NCBI RefSeq assembly: GCF_019802055.1
Contig: NZ_JAHVHW010000007.1
Span: 1,203,403 to 1,267,402 of the forward strand
Direction: 5' to 3'
DNA: 64,000 nt
DNA from: Ferrimonas balearica
Lineage (GTDB): Bacteria; Pseudomonadota; Gammaproteobacteria; Enterobacterales; Shewanellaceae
Both the position numbers and the translations under genes were made by a program. The notes beneath the pieces were generated by a model that was not told where the DNA came from, did not search any database, and was given only the letters and a program-made list of their open reading frames with translations. This document shows positions 18,428 through 27,907 of the stretch, in pieces. Numbering within the stretch: position 1 is the first letter of the stretch; each line of letters starts with the position of its first letter.

Positions 18428-20818
18428 GTGTTGGATAAATGGATAAATCTCGTTGAGATGGTGGTTTTCCGCCATCGCCCGGCAGTGCTGATCCTGTTCG
18501 CCCTGTTGAGCGTGTTCCTTGGCTACAGCGCCACGGAACTGAAGATGGACGCCGCCTTTACCAAGAACATTCCCCTGAACCACCCCTATATGCAGACTTA
18601 TATGAAGCATCGGGAGCAGTTCGGCGGCGCCAACAGCATTATGGTGGCGGTCTCGGATAAGAGCGGTGACATCTATAACCCCAAGTTTTTTGATGTTCTG
18701 CGACAGATTCACGACCAGCTGTTCTTTATCCCCGGCGTGGATCGGACCCAGGTGAAATCCCTGTATTCACCCTCTACACGCTTTACCGAAGTGGTGGAGG
18801 ATGGATTCCGCGGTGGGCCGGTGATCCCGGCGGACTTTGCCGCTGATGATCAGGGACTGGCCCAGGTCCGGGCCAATGTCGAGAAAGCGGGGATCATCGG
18901 GCGTCTGGTATCAGACGACTTCAGCGCCGCCATGGTTACCGCCCAACTTCTGGATTGGGTGCCCATTCCGGAAGAGGAGAGGGTCGAAGGGGGACCGGTA
19001 ACCCGGTCCATGGACGTGTTGGCGTTTGCCGAACGTCTGGAGGCGGAGATCCGGGAACAGTACGAAGATGACCAGATCCAGGTGCACATCATCGGCTTTG
19101 CCAAGATGTCCGGTGATGTGGCTGATGGCGCTAAGGACGTGCTGCTGTTCTTCCTTATCGCCATTGTTATCACAGCGGTTATGGTTTACTCCTTCTCCCG
19201 CAGCATCATGCTGACACTGCTGCCTCTCGGATGCTCTTTGGTTGCCGTAGTCTGGCAGATGGGGGGATTGACCGTACTCGGCTTTGGCCTGGACCCCATG
19301 TCGATCCTTGTGCCTTTCCTGGTATTTGCGATTGGTGTGAGTCACGGTGTGCAGATGATCAACGCCGTCGGTCACCGGGTTGCAGAGGGTTCCAATACCA
19401 AAGTGGCGGCGCAGATCGCGTTTCGCTCCCTGCTGGTTCCGGGTGGTGTTGCACTGATTTCCGATACCGTAGGGTTTATGACGCTGCTTGCCATCGACAT
19501 CGGCATCATTCGGGAACTGGCGATCACCGCATCGCTCGGGGTAGGGCTGATCATCCTGACCAACCTGGTGCTGCTCCCGGTACTGCTCTCCTATGTGAAG
19601 TTTTCGCCCGGCTATCTGGAGCGAGTGAAGGCCAGCCACGGCAAGGTTGCGCCGCTGTGGCACAAAGTCTCTCACTTTGCGGATGGCAAAACCGCCAAGA
19701 TCGTTGTGGTTGGCGCCATTGTGCTGTTCGGGTTGGGGTATATGCAGGCCCAAACCATGAAGATCGGTGATCTCCATGCCGGTGCGCCAGCGCTTAAAGA
19801 GAGCTCTCGATACAACCAGGATACCTTTTACATCACCGACAACTTCTCCATCACCACCGATGTGTTGACGGTGATTGTTGAAGCCTATCCGGAAGCCTGT
19901 ACCTATCACGAAGTGATGGAGCGCATTGACCGCTTCCAATGGCGGGTAACCAATGTGCCCGGTGTGCAGTCCAGCGCCAGTCTGGCATCCGTGGCCAAGA
20001 TTGTGAATGGCGGATACAACGAGGGTAACCCCAAGTGGCGTGTGCTGCCACGGACTACGGCGACCCTGGTGCAGGCGACCTCCCGTGTGCCTACCTCATC
20101 CGGGTTGCTGAACGGCAACTGCTCTGTGATGCCGGTGTACCTGTTCCTGGAAGATCACAAAGCGGAGACGCTGGACCGTGTTGTTGCGGCAGTGAAGTCA
20201 GAAGCGCAGCGTTTCGACACCCCTGAGGTGAAGTTCAAGCTCGCTTCCGGGCCTGCCGGGGTGATGGCGGCCACCAATGAAGCGGTCGCTGAAGCGCAAA
20301 CTCCCATGATGCTCTACGTCTATGGCGCGGTATTCCTGCTGTGTCTGATGAGCTTCAAGTCGCTGCGCGCCACCCTGGCGGTGATTTTGCCGCTGTACCT
20401 GGTATCGACCCTGGCTCAGGCGCTGATGACTTTCCTGCAGATCGGACTGACGGTGAGCACGCTGCCGGTGATTGCGCTCGGTGTGGGTATCGGTGTTGAC
20501 TACGGCATCTACATTCTGTCCACCATGACACCGTATCTCCGGGCTGGCATGAACGTACAGGAAGCTTATCTGCGGGCTCTGTGCGAACGCGGTAATGCGG
20601 TGGTGTTCACGGGCATTACCCTGGCGGTTGGTGTCAGTACCTGGGTGTTCTCCAGCCTTAAGTTCCAGATGGACATGGGGATCCTGCTCACCTTCATGTT
20701 CCTGGTGAACATGGTGGCGGCGGTGGTGGTACTCCCGGCACTGGTCCGTTTGCTGTGGGGTAAAGGGCATCCGGCCTCCGAAGTGGAAGGGCCACAGGAA
20801 ACACAGAAGGCCGCCTGA
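18428..20818 (+). CDS. MMPL/RND-family transporter
   Basis: The 796-residue protein has the RND layout: one N-terminal helix, a large periplasmic loop, a five-helix block (about residues 235-400), a sixth/seventh helix, a second loop and a final helix block (about 620-780). It shows the sterol-sensing/MMPL style rather than the drug-efflux AcrB style and lacks an adjacent MFP or TolC partner. It ends the four-gene operon and likely powers transport of a hydrophobic compound using the DUF1302, DUF1329 and propeller partners. A GGAG ribosome site lies 9 bases before the GTG/TTG-free start region. Confidence 0.85.
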   Translation: MLDKWINLVEMVVFRHRPAVLILFALLSVFLGYSATELKMDAAFTKNIPLNHPYMQTYMKHREQFGGANSIMVAVSDKSGDIYNPKFFDVLRQIHDQLFFIPGVDRTQVKSLYSPSTRFTEVVEDGFRGGPVIPADFAADDQGLAQVRANVEKAGIIGRLVSDDFSAAMVTAQLLDWVPIPEEERVEGGPVTRSMDVLAFAERLEAEIREQYEDDQIQVHIIGFAKMSGDVADGAKDVLLFFLIAIVITAVMVYSFSRSIMLTLLPLGCSLVAVVWQMGGLTVLGFGLDPMSILVPFLVFAIGVSHGVQMINAVGHRVAEGSNTKVAAQIAFRSLLVPGGVALISDTVGFMTLLAIDIGIIRELAITASLGVGLIILTNLVLLPVLLSYVKFSPGYLERVKASHGKVAPLWHKVSHFADGKTAKIVVVGAIVLFGLGYMQAQTMKIGDLHAGAPALKESSRYNQDTFYITDNFSITTDVLTVIVEAYPEACTYHEVMERIDRFQWRVTNVPGVQSSASLASVAKIVNGGYNEGNPKWRVLPRTTATLVQATSRVPTSSGLLNGNCSVMPVYLFLEDHKAETLDRVVAAVKSEAQRFDTPEVKFKLASGPAGVMAATNEAVAEAQTPMMLYVYGAVFLLCLMSFKSLRATLAVILPLYLVSTLAQALMTFLQIGLTVSTLPVIALGVGIGVDYGIYILSTMTPYLRAGMNVQEAYLRALCERGNAVVFTGITLAVGVSTWVFSSLKFQMDMGILLTFMFLVNMVAAVVVLPALVRLLWGKGHPASEVEGPQETQKAA

Positions 20819-20831
20819 ATCCCGTTCTCCA

Positions 20832-20860
20832 AACGCCACCGTCTAAGGTGGCGTTTTTTA
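20832..20860 (+). terminator. Terminator of the envelope module
   Basis: The stem AACGCCACC/GGTGGCGTT with loop GTCTAA is followed by TTTTTT, 14 bases past the stop of the MMPL gene. Confidence 0.93.
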
Positions 20861-21149
20861 TGGCTTATCGGAAAATCCGTACAGCACAATCCACTGGTCC
20901 TACCAAGAACTTTTCCTGCATAAAGGCCTCCGGTTCCTGCGTGAATTTGCACTTTTTAAGGCGCTTGTTGACTGTCTGGTCAATTGGTACCGGAAGTGGC
21001 CAAAAACCCAGCATTTCAAAATGCGAAACGCCTCACACTCGCCCAGAAAGGGTGATACACTTCGCGACGCAAGTGCCGCCAGGCAGCGGCAGATCAAATG
21101 GCAAAACAATAATTAGCGAATAAGCGCCATCGCAGAAAGGACAAGCAAC
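20861..21149 (+). other. Intergenic leader upstream of NAD-glutamate dehydrogenase
   Basis: No gene is supported here. The short frames present lack ribosome sites. The region should hold the gdh promoter; I did not find a box pair good enough to name. The ribosome site AAAGGAC lies 9 bases before the ATG. Confidence 0.5.
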
Positions 21150-24100
21150 ATGGCCAAGCAAACGTCTACCCCCCAGGTCCTGCTGGACAATGTTGTGGAG
21201 CTGATCCACAAAAAGATGCCCGAGCAGCAAGCCCCCCTAATCGACGCCTTTGCCCGCCTCATTTTCGGCACCCTGGCAAAAGATGAACTCTCTCAGCGCA
21301 GTGACAGTGACCTGTACGGCGCCACCCTCAGCCTCTGGAACACCCTGAACAAAACCCGCGCCGGTGAATTCCGTAACCGAGTCTACAATCCGGTTCAAAG
21401 CACCCACGGATGGCAGTCTGCTCACACCATTATCGAGATGGTACTCCCCGATATGCCGTTTCTGGTGGATTCCGTTGCCATGGCGCTGAACCGTCATGGC
21501 ATCACCAGTCATTTGATGATCCACTCTCCGGTTGCGATTGCCCGAGATGAGGAGGGCGCGGTAACCGCCGTACGCCATGTGCTGGAAGGTGAGCCGCAGG
21601 ATGAACGGGTTGCCGTATTCCTGGTTGAGGTGGACAACCTTGACGACAAGGCACGGATGAAGGAATTGGCCGGTGAGTTGGATTCCGTCATTCTCGATGT
21701 CACTGCAGCGGTTGCCGATTGGCAGTCGATGCAGGATAAGCTCGGCGAAGTGATTGATACCGTTAAACAGGGCCCAATCTCCGGCCACGAAAGTGACCGA
21801 GACGAAGCGGTCGCGTTTCTTGAGTTCCTGTCCAATCACCACTTCACCTTCCTGGGCTATCGCCATTACGATCTGACCAAGGTCGAGGGTGACATCAGCC
21901 TCCAGGGCGACAATGCCACCAGCCTGGGCATCATGAGAGAGCAACCTAGCCAGGGCCTTCTGCTCTCCTCACTGCCTGAACAGGCCCGTAAAGAAGCGCT
22001 GGGCAGTGGGCATCTTATCCTGACCAAAACCAACACCAAGAGCCGTGTCCACCGTCCGGCCTACATCGATTATGTTGGGGTTAAGTGCTTTGACAAGCAG
22101 GGTCAGGTGATTGGCGAGCACCGCTTTATCGGTTTGTACGCCTCGTCCATGTACAACCGCAGTCCCCGTGAGATCCCCTTGATTCGTCGTAAGCTGGATC
22201 GGGTTGTTGCCCGCTCCGGCCTGGCGCCGAACAGCCATGACTACAAAGCCCTGATGAACATCCTGGAGACCTATCCCCGGGATGAGTTGATCCAGGCCAG
22301 CGAGCCGCAGTTGTTTGACGGTGCCATGGGCATCCTGCACATGCAGGACCGTGACAAGGTACGTCTCTTTGTCCGTCGCGATCCCTTCGGTCGTTTCTTC
22401 TCAGCGCTCGTATTCACCACCAAGGAACGCTACAACACCCAACTCCGTGTCAAGACCCAGAAGTTGCTGGCGGAAGTGTTCCAGACCGAAGATGAGGTGG
22501 AGTTTACGACCTATTTCTCCGAGTCCACCCTGGCACGAACTCACTACCTGGTGAAGGTTGAAGACAACAATATGGACATTGACGTAAAAGAGCTGGAAAA
22601 CAATCTGGTTGAACTGGCTCGTTCCTGGGAAGACAAGCTGGATGCGGCTCTGGTTGAGAGCCGTGGTGAAGCACAGGGCAAGCAACTGTCCCGCCGCTTT
22701 GTGAACGCGTTCCCCCGCAGCTACAAAGAAGACGTCCTGCCCAGCGCAGCACTGGTGGACATTGAACACCTGGAGAAGCTGGAAACTGCCGATGAACTCG
22801 GCATGTTGTTCTACCAGCCTCAGGAGCGGGCGCTGGGCAGCAAGCAGGTCTGCCTGAAGCTGTTCCATAAGAATGAGCCTATTCATCTCTCCGACGTGCT
22901 GCCGATGCTGGAAAACTTCGGTTTGCGCGTAATTGGCGAGCGCCCCTACAAAGTGGTAACCGCTGAAGGCAACGAGTACTGGATCCTCGATTTCTCCATG
23001 ACTCTGAAAGGGGAAGTGGAGGAGGAGATCAGCTCCTACCAGGTTCGCTTCCAGGAAGCGCTCGGCAAAGTCTGGTCCGGCGATTATGAAGACGACGGCT
23101 TTAACCATCTGGTGCTCTCTGCGGGGCTGACCGGCCGCGAAGTAACTGTACTGCGTGCATACGCCAAGTACATGCGCCAGATCGGCGTTACCTTCTCCCA
23201 GGAGTACATCGCCGAAACGCTGGACAAGTATCCCCACATTGCCCGTCTGCTTGTGGAGATGTTCAACAAGCGCTTCAATCCCAAGAGCCGTGCGGTCCGT
23301 GGGCTGGAGAAGCAGTTGACCCAGGTGGAAGCCTACCTGGATGACGTAGCCAACCTGGATGATGATCGCATCATCCGCCGCTACGTTGAGCTGATTGAAG
23401 CCACCCTGCGCACCAACTTCTACCAGACGCTGGCGGAAGGGGACGATAAGTCTTACGTCTCCTTCAAGGTTCAGCCTGAGCGCATTCCCGAGATGCCTCT
23501 GCCGATGCCAAAGTTTGAGATCTTCGTTTACTCCCCCCGTATGGAAGGGGTACACCTGCGTGGTGGCAAAGTGGCCCGTGGTGGTCTGCGCTGGTCCGAT
23601 CGCCGGGAAGATTTCCGTACCGAAGTGCTGGGCCTGGTAAAAGCGCAGCAGGTGAAAAATACCGTAATCGTTCCCTCCGGCGCCAAGGGCGGCTTTGTGT
23701 GCAAACAGTTGCCCACTGAGCGTGAAGCGATGCTGGCGGAAGGGCAGGCGTGCTATCGCATGTTTATCCGCGGCCTGTTGGATGTGACCGACAACATTGA
23801 ACAAGGCGAAATCATTCCGCCGGTCAATGTCGTCCGCCATGACGAGGATGACCCCTATCTCGTGGTTGCCGCCGATAAGGGTACTGCGACCTTCTCAGAC
23901 ATCGCCAACGGCATCTCCGAAGAGTACGACTTCTGGCTCGGTGACGCGTTTGCCTCCGGTGGGCAGTATGGTTACGACCATAAGAAGATGGGCATCACGG
24001 CCCGTGGCGGCTGGGAGTCAGTAAAACGCCACTTCCGTGAGATGGGCATTGATTGCCAGAGCACCGACTTCACCTGTCTGGCTGTGGGCGATATGGCTGG

Positions 24101-25991
24101 CGACGTATTTGGTAATGGCATGCTGCTTTCCAGGCACACCCGCCTGCTTGCTGCATTCAACCATATGCACATCTTTATCGATCCGACGCCGGATGCGGCC
24201 AAGAGCTATGTCGAGCGTGAACGACTGTTCAAACTGCCTCGCTCCAGTTGGGAAGATTACAACGCCGATCTGATCTCAGAAGGGGGCGGTGTCTTCAACC
24301 GCAGCGCCAAAGCGATCAAGCTGACGCCGCAGATGAAGGCGATGGTAGGCTCAAAGAAAGCCCAGATGACCCCCAATGAGCTGATCCAGCATCTGCTTCA
24401 GATGGAAGTGGACCTGCTTTGGAACGGTGGTATTGGTACCTATGTTAAGGGCACCAAAGAGAGCCACATTGAGGTGGGTGATCGCGCCAACGATGCCGTC
24501 CGCATCAACGGCACCCAGCTCAACGCCAAGATTGTGGGTGAGGGCGGTAACCTGGGTCTGACCCAACTGGGCCGTATTGAGTACGCTCAAAAGGGCGGTC
24601 GCATCAACACCGACTTCGTGGACAACGTCGGCGGTGTGGATTGCTCTGATAACGAAGTGAACATCAAGATTCTCCTTAACCGTCTGGTGACGGAAGGGGA
24701 GATGACCATCAAGCAGCGCAACCAGATGCTGATGGAGATGACCGACGAAGTCGCCGAGATCGTTCTGGAGGATTGCCGCCATCAGACCCTCTCCATCTCG
24801 GTAACGGAAGCCCGTAATGGCGAGCAACTGAAAGAGCAGATCCGCTTTATCCAGTATCTTGAGAAAGAGGGTAAGCTGGATCGTGCGCTGGAGTTCCTGC
24901 CCACCGACGAAGAGCTGTCTGAGCGTCTGGCTGCGGGCCATGGCCTGACCCGTCCGGAACTGTCCGTACTGGTGGCTTACGCCAAGATGGTTCTGAAAGA
25001 GCAACTGGTGGACCCGAGCGTCACCGATGAGGAAACCATTGCGAAGCGCCTGGTTGACTACTTCCCGGTACGCCTTCAGGAGCAGTACAGTCAGTGGATG
25101 ACCGAACACCCGCTGCGTGCTGAAATCATCGCGACTTCGCTGGCCAATGACATCATCAACAACATGGGCCTTAACTTCATCCAGCGTATGCAGGATGAGA
25201 CTGGTGCCTCAGTCTCGGAAGTGGCACTGAGTTACACTATTGCCGCCCAAGTGTTTGGCTTAGATAGCATTAAGGCGCAGATCATTGAGCATAACGGCGT
25301 TGTCGATGCCGAGCGACAGCACGAGATGCTCTACCAGTTGCAGCGCACCGTACGTCGTGCAACCCGCTGGTTCCTGCGCCACCGCACTGGCAACCTGGAT
25401 GTGGCTGGCAGCGTCGCCTTCTTCCGTCCGGTAGTGGAGGAGCTCAATCAGAGCTTTGATTCCCTGCTGCAGGAGGAGGAAGCTCAGGGCATCCGTGCCC
25501 GGGCAGAGAGCCTGGTGGAAAGTGGTGTGAACGCCGAACTGGCCCATACCGTTGGCCGCCTGAGTACTCTGTTCTCCGCACTGGACCTGGCCGAGATCGC
25601 CAAAGCCGATGCCAAGCCGGTTTCGCTGGTTGCCGAAACCTACTTCCGACTGGGAGCCGACATCGAGCTTCACTGGTTCCTGGAGCAGATCAACGAACAG
25701 CCGGTGTCGAACCACTGGCAGGCGTTGGCCCGCGCCGGTTTCCGGGAAGAGCTGGATTGGTTGCAGCGCCGCCTTACCCTCGTGGTGCTGCGCAACTGTG
25801 GAGCCCAATGCCAGGCGGACGCTATCATTGAGCAGTGGGTGAATGACAATAACGCAACCCTGGATCGCTGGTTGCACATGATGGCGGAGTTCCATACTTC
25901 CAAGAGCCACGAGTTCTCCAAGTTCTCTGTTGCTCTGCGTGAACTGAACCTGCTCATCATGCGCTGTGACTCGGTTAACGAGGCACGCTAA
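21150..25991 (+). CDS. gdhB: Large NAD-specific glutamate dehydrogenase
   Basis: The 1613-residue protein belongs to the 180-kDa GDH class (about 1600 residues), which deaminates glutamate to 2-oxoglutarate for catabolism. N-terminal ACT-like regulatory regions (first about 700 residues) precede the dehydrogenase core, marked by RGGLRWSDRREDFRTEVLGL and the lysine-containing VPSGAKGGF, and later by the nucleotide-binding GEGGNLGLTQLGRIEYA. A long C-terminal helical region follows. In the Shewanella group this gene lies next to pyrD, as here. The gene is transcribed alone, with a terminator behind it. Confidence 0.95.
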   Translation: MAKQTSTPQVLLDNVVELIHKKMPEQQAPLIDAFARLIFGTLAKDELSQRSDSDLYGATLSLWNTLNKTRAGEFRNRVYNPVQSTHGWQSAHTIIEMVLPDMPFLVDSVAMALNRHGITSHLMIHSPVAIARDEEGAVTAVRHVLEGEPQDERVAVFLVEVDNLDDKARMKELAGELDSVILDVTAAVADWQSMQDKLGEVIDTVKQGPISGHESDRDEAVAFLEFLSNHHFTFLGYRHYDLTKVEGDISLQGDNATSLGIMREQPSQGLLLSSLPEQARKEALGSGHLILTKTNTKSRVHRPAYIDYVGVKCFDKQGQVIGEHRFIGLYASSMYNRSPREIPLIRRKLDRVVARSGLAPNSHDYKALMNILETYPRDELIQASEPQLFDGAMGILHMQDRDKVRLFVRRDPFGRFFSALVFTTKERYNTQLRVKTQKLLAEVFQTEDEVEFTTYFSESTLARTHYLVKVEDNNMDIDVKELENNLVELARSWEDKLDAALVESRGEAQGKQLSRRFVNAFPRSYKEDVLPSAALVDIEHLEKLETADELGMLFYQPQERALGSKQVCLKLFHKNEPIHLSDVLPMLENFGLRVIGERPYKVVTAEGNEYWILDFSMTLKGEVEEEISSYQVRFQEALGKVWSGDYEDDGFNHLVLSAGLTGREVTVLRAYAKYMRQIGVTFSQEYIAETLDKYPHIARLLVEMFNKRFNPKSRAVRGLEKQLTQVEAYLDDVANLDDDRIIRRYVELIEATLRTNFYQTLAEGDDKSYVSFKVQPERIPEMPLPMPKFEIFVYSPRMEGVHLRGGKVARGGLRWSDRREDFRTEVLGLVKAQQVKNTVIVPSGAKGGFVCKQLPTEREAMLAEGQACYRMFIRGLLDVTDNIEQGEIIPPVNVVRHDEDDPYLVVAADKGTATFSDIANGISEEYDFWLGDAFASGGQYGYDHKKMGITARGGWESVKRHFREMGIDCQSTDFTCLAVGDMAGDVFGNGMLLSRHTRLLAAFNHMHIFIDPTPDAAKSYVERERLFKLPRSSWEDYNADLISEGGGVFNRSAKAIKLTPQMKAMVGSKKAQMTPNELIQHLLQMEVDLLWNGGIGTYVKGTKESHIEVGDRANDAVRINGTQLNAKIVGEGGNLGLTQLGRIEYAQKGGRINTDFVDNVGGVDCSDNEVNIKILLNRLVTEGEMTIKQRNQMLMEMTDEVAEIVLEDCRHQTLSISVTEARNGEQLKEQIRFIQYLEKEGKLDRALEFLPTDEELSERLAAGHGLTRPELSVLVAYAKMVLKEQLVDPSVTDEETIAKRLVDYFPVRLQEQYSQWMTEHPLRAEIIATSLANDIINNMGLNFIQRMQDETGASVSEVALSYTIAAQVFGLDSIKAQIIEHNGVVDAERQHEMLYQLQRTVRRATRWFLRHRTGNLDVAGSVAFFRPVVEELNQSFDSLLQEEEAQGIRARAESLVESGVNAELAHTVGRLSTLFSALDLAEIAKADAKPVSLVAETYFRLGADIELHWFLEQINEQPVSNHWQALARAGFREELDWLQRRLTLVVLRNCGAQCQADAIIEQWVNDNNATLDRWLHMMAEFHTSKSHEFSKFSVALRELNLLIMRCDSVNEAR

Positions 25992-26005
25992 ACCATCGTA
26001 AGGGG

Positions 26006-26037
26006 AAAAGCCTCGGCCTTAGCCGAGGCTTTTTTTA
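26006..26037 (+). terminator. Terminator after gdhB
   Basis: The stem AAAAGCCTCGGC/GCCGAGGCTTTT with loop CTTA ends in a T run and reads as bidirectional, although no gene converges on it. Confidence 0.93.
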
Positions 26038-26051
26038 GATCTGGAGAAAGA

Positions 26052-27077
26052 ATGTTTTACCGCATCGCACAAAAGTTCCTGTTCCAAACCAACCCGGAAT
26101 GGGCACACGACTTTGCCATGGGCAGCCTGAGCCGTACTGCCAATACGCCTTTAGCCTGCTTCTACGCGCAAAACGTCCCCTTCACTCCGGTGGAATTTAT
26201 GGGCGTGCAGTTCCCCAATCCGGTCGGTCTGGCTGCCGGAATGGACAAAGACGGTGAAGCGATCAATGCCTTCGCTGCCATGGGCTTTGGTCATGTGGAA
26301 GTTGGCACCGTGACCCCGCGTCCGCAACCGGGCAATGATTTGCCTCGTCTGTTCCGTCTGAAACCTGCGCGCGCCATCATTAACCGCATGGGCTTCAACA
26401 ACAAAGGTGTAGACAACCTGGTTGCCAACATCAAAGCCTCCAACCCCGGCGACTGCGTTATTGGCGTCAACATCGGCAAAAACAAAGACACGCCGCTGGA
26501 AGAGGGTAAGAACGACTACCTGATCTGCATGGAGAAGGTGTATGACGTTGCTGGCTACATCGCGGTTAACATCTCCTCTCCCAACACCCCGGGCCTCCGC
26601 ACTCTGCAATATGGTGAGATGCTGGATGACCTGCTGTCTTCTCTCAAAGCCAAGCAGCGTGAACTGGCCAAGAAGTACGGTAAGTACGTACCGGTAGCGC
26701 TCAAGATCGCTCCGGATCTGTCTGATGAAGAGATCCGTGAAGTAGCGGCCTCGCTGATCCGCAACGAGATTGATGGCGTGATTGCCACCAACACGACTCT
26801 GGCCCGCGAAGGGGTAGAGCACCTGCCGGAACACGGTGAGGCTGGCGGTCTTTCTGGCGCGCCGCTGACTCAGCGTTCTACCGAAGTGATCCGCAAACTG
26901 GCGGAAGCGCTGGAGGGCAAACTGCCGATCCTGGGCGTCGGTGGTATCGATTCACCGCAGGATGCCATGGATAAGTTGGATGCGGGTGCCAAAATGGTGC
27001 AGATTTATACTGGTTTTATTTATAACGGGCCGGAATTGGTTAAATCGATCACTGAAGCATTCCTGAAGCGAAAATAA
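26052..27077 (+). CDS. pyrD: Dihydroorotate dehydrogenase (quinone), class 2
   Basis: The 341-residue protein matches class 2 DHODH (336 in E. coli): N-terminal amphipathic membrane-association helices, then the FMN barrel with [14 protein letters not shown], the motif [12 protein letters not shown] carrying the catalytic serine, and [15 protein letters not shown] near the phosphate-binding end. It oxidises dihydroorotate with quinone as acceptor in pyrimidine synthesis. The zapC gene follows, as in E. coli. Confidence 0.97.
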   Translation: MFYRIAQKFLFQTNPEWAHDFAMGSLSRTANTPLACFYAQNVPFTPVEFMGVQFPNPVGLAAGMDKDGEAINAFAAMGFGHVEVGTVTPRPQPGNDLPRLFRLKPARAIINRMGFNNKGVDNLVANIKASNPGDCVIGVNIGKNKDTPLEEGKNDYLICMEKVYDVAGYIAVNISSPNTPGLRTLQYGEMLDDLLSSLKAKQRELAKKYGKYVPVALKIAPDLSDEEIREVAASLIRNEIDGVIATNTTLAREGVEHLPEHGEAGGLSGAPLTQRSTEVIRKLAEALEGKLPILGVGGIDSPQDAMDKLDAGAKMVQIYTGFIYNGPELVKSITEAFLKRK

Positions 27078-27092
27078 TCGTTTCTGAATTAG

Positions 27093-27117
27093 AAAAGGGG
27101 GCGTCGCCCCCTTTTTT
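27093..27117 (+). terminator. Terminator after pyrD
   Basis: AAAAGGGGGC-GTC-GCCCCCTTTTTT forms a strong GC stem with A and T flanks. Confidence 0.93.
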
Positions 27118-27124
27118 GATCGCC

Positions 27125-27175
27125 GATCAATGATCCGATCAAAGATCAAAAAGGTGATCCAGTAAGATCCTGATC
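27125..27175. promoter_or_regulatory. Cluster of seven GATC (Dam) sites upstream of zapC
   Basis: GATC occurs at 27125, 27132, 27137, 27144, 27156, 27166 and 27172, seven sites in 51 bp. Random sequence would have about one per 256 bp. Clusters of hemimethylatable GATCs are SeqA-binding targets in Dam-positive gammaproteobacteria. The cluster lies between the pyrD terminator and the AT-rich zapC leader, so it probably covers the zapC promoter region. Function is inferred. Confidence 0.6.
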
Positions 27176-27261
27176 CCTAAAGATTATTTTTTAAACTTTG
27201 CTTGTAAGCCGCTCAATTATTGGTCTAATATAATGTTGGGCTAGGGAATGGAATAATCATT

Positions 27262-27801
27262 ATGTACATCACACCGGAACCCTCCTGGGTATGGATGTAT
27301 CATCATGAAGAAGAGAAATTAGCGTTGGAATTCGGCGAGGATTGGTTATTTCTTACGCCGTTTAACGCTCGTTCTCTTATTCCTGATAGTTTGCATGGAT
27401 CCGCTTTTTCGGCCGAACATGCGGATTATTACGAATCCGTTCTGACTCAGCTGCGCAAGTACCTCGACCTGAGCGCACCGGAGTTGGTGCAAATCGCACT
27501 GAATCTGACTGCGGCCCATTTTTTCAGCCTGCCGATGATGCCAAAGAGTTGGCATTTCAAAGCCAGCGAACAGATTGCCTACGCTTGCAATGGCAAGCTG
27601 GTGGAGCTCAATACCGGCAGCGAGCGTGGTCGCTTCGTCGTGGTGGACGGAGGAGAACAATCCTCACTCCTGATGCTGCTTGAAGACACGCTGTCTCTGG
27701 GCAATAAGAAATCGCTGAAACGGTTTGAACTGATCAAGGTGATGAACGACAGATTATCACCCAGTCGTAGACTCAAGCATCGACGCATCGTTGCCGCCTA
27801 A
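27262..27801 (+). CDS. zapC: Cell division protein ZapC
   Basis: The 179-residue protein aligns with E. coli ZapC (YcbW), sharing the N-terminal PxxxWxWxYxxE pattern, MPKSWHF in the middle, a VVxxGExxxLLxL segment and the C-terminal IKVMNDRLSPSRR. ZapC binds FtsZ and stabilises the Z ring. The pyrD-zapC order supports the call. A cluster of GATC sites and an AT-rich leader lie upstream. Confidence 0.93.
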   Translation: MYITPEPSWVWMYHHEEEKLALEFGEDWLFLTPFNARSLIPDSLHGSAFSAEHADYYESVLTQLRKYLDLSAPELVQIALNLTAAHFFSLPMMPKSWHFKASEQIAYACNGKLVELNTGSERGRFVVVDGGEQSSLLMLLEDTLSLGNKKSLKRFELIKVMNDRLSPSRRLKHRRIVAA

Positions 27802-27805
27802 TCCC

Positions 27806-27835
27806 AAACGCCTCGCTTATTCGCGGGGCGTTTTT
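27806..27835 (+). terminator. Terminator after zapC
   Basis: The stem AAACGCCTCGC/GCGGGGCGTTT (one wobble pair) with loop TTATTC is followed by T residues. Confidence 0.9.
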
Positions 27836-27907
27836 CTTTCCCCCGCACTTTGTTCTGTCCCTCAAAAGCTACACTCCAGTCACGGCATTCAGAGCGAGGT
27901 TCCATCA

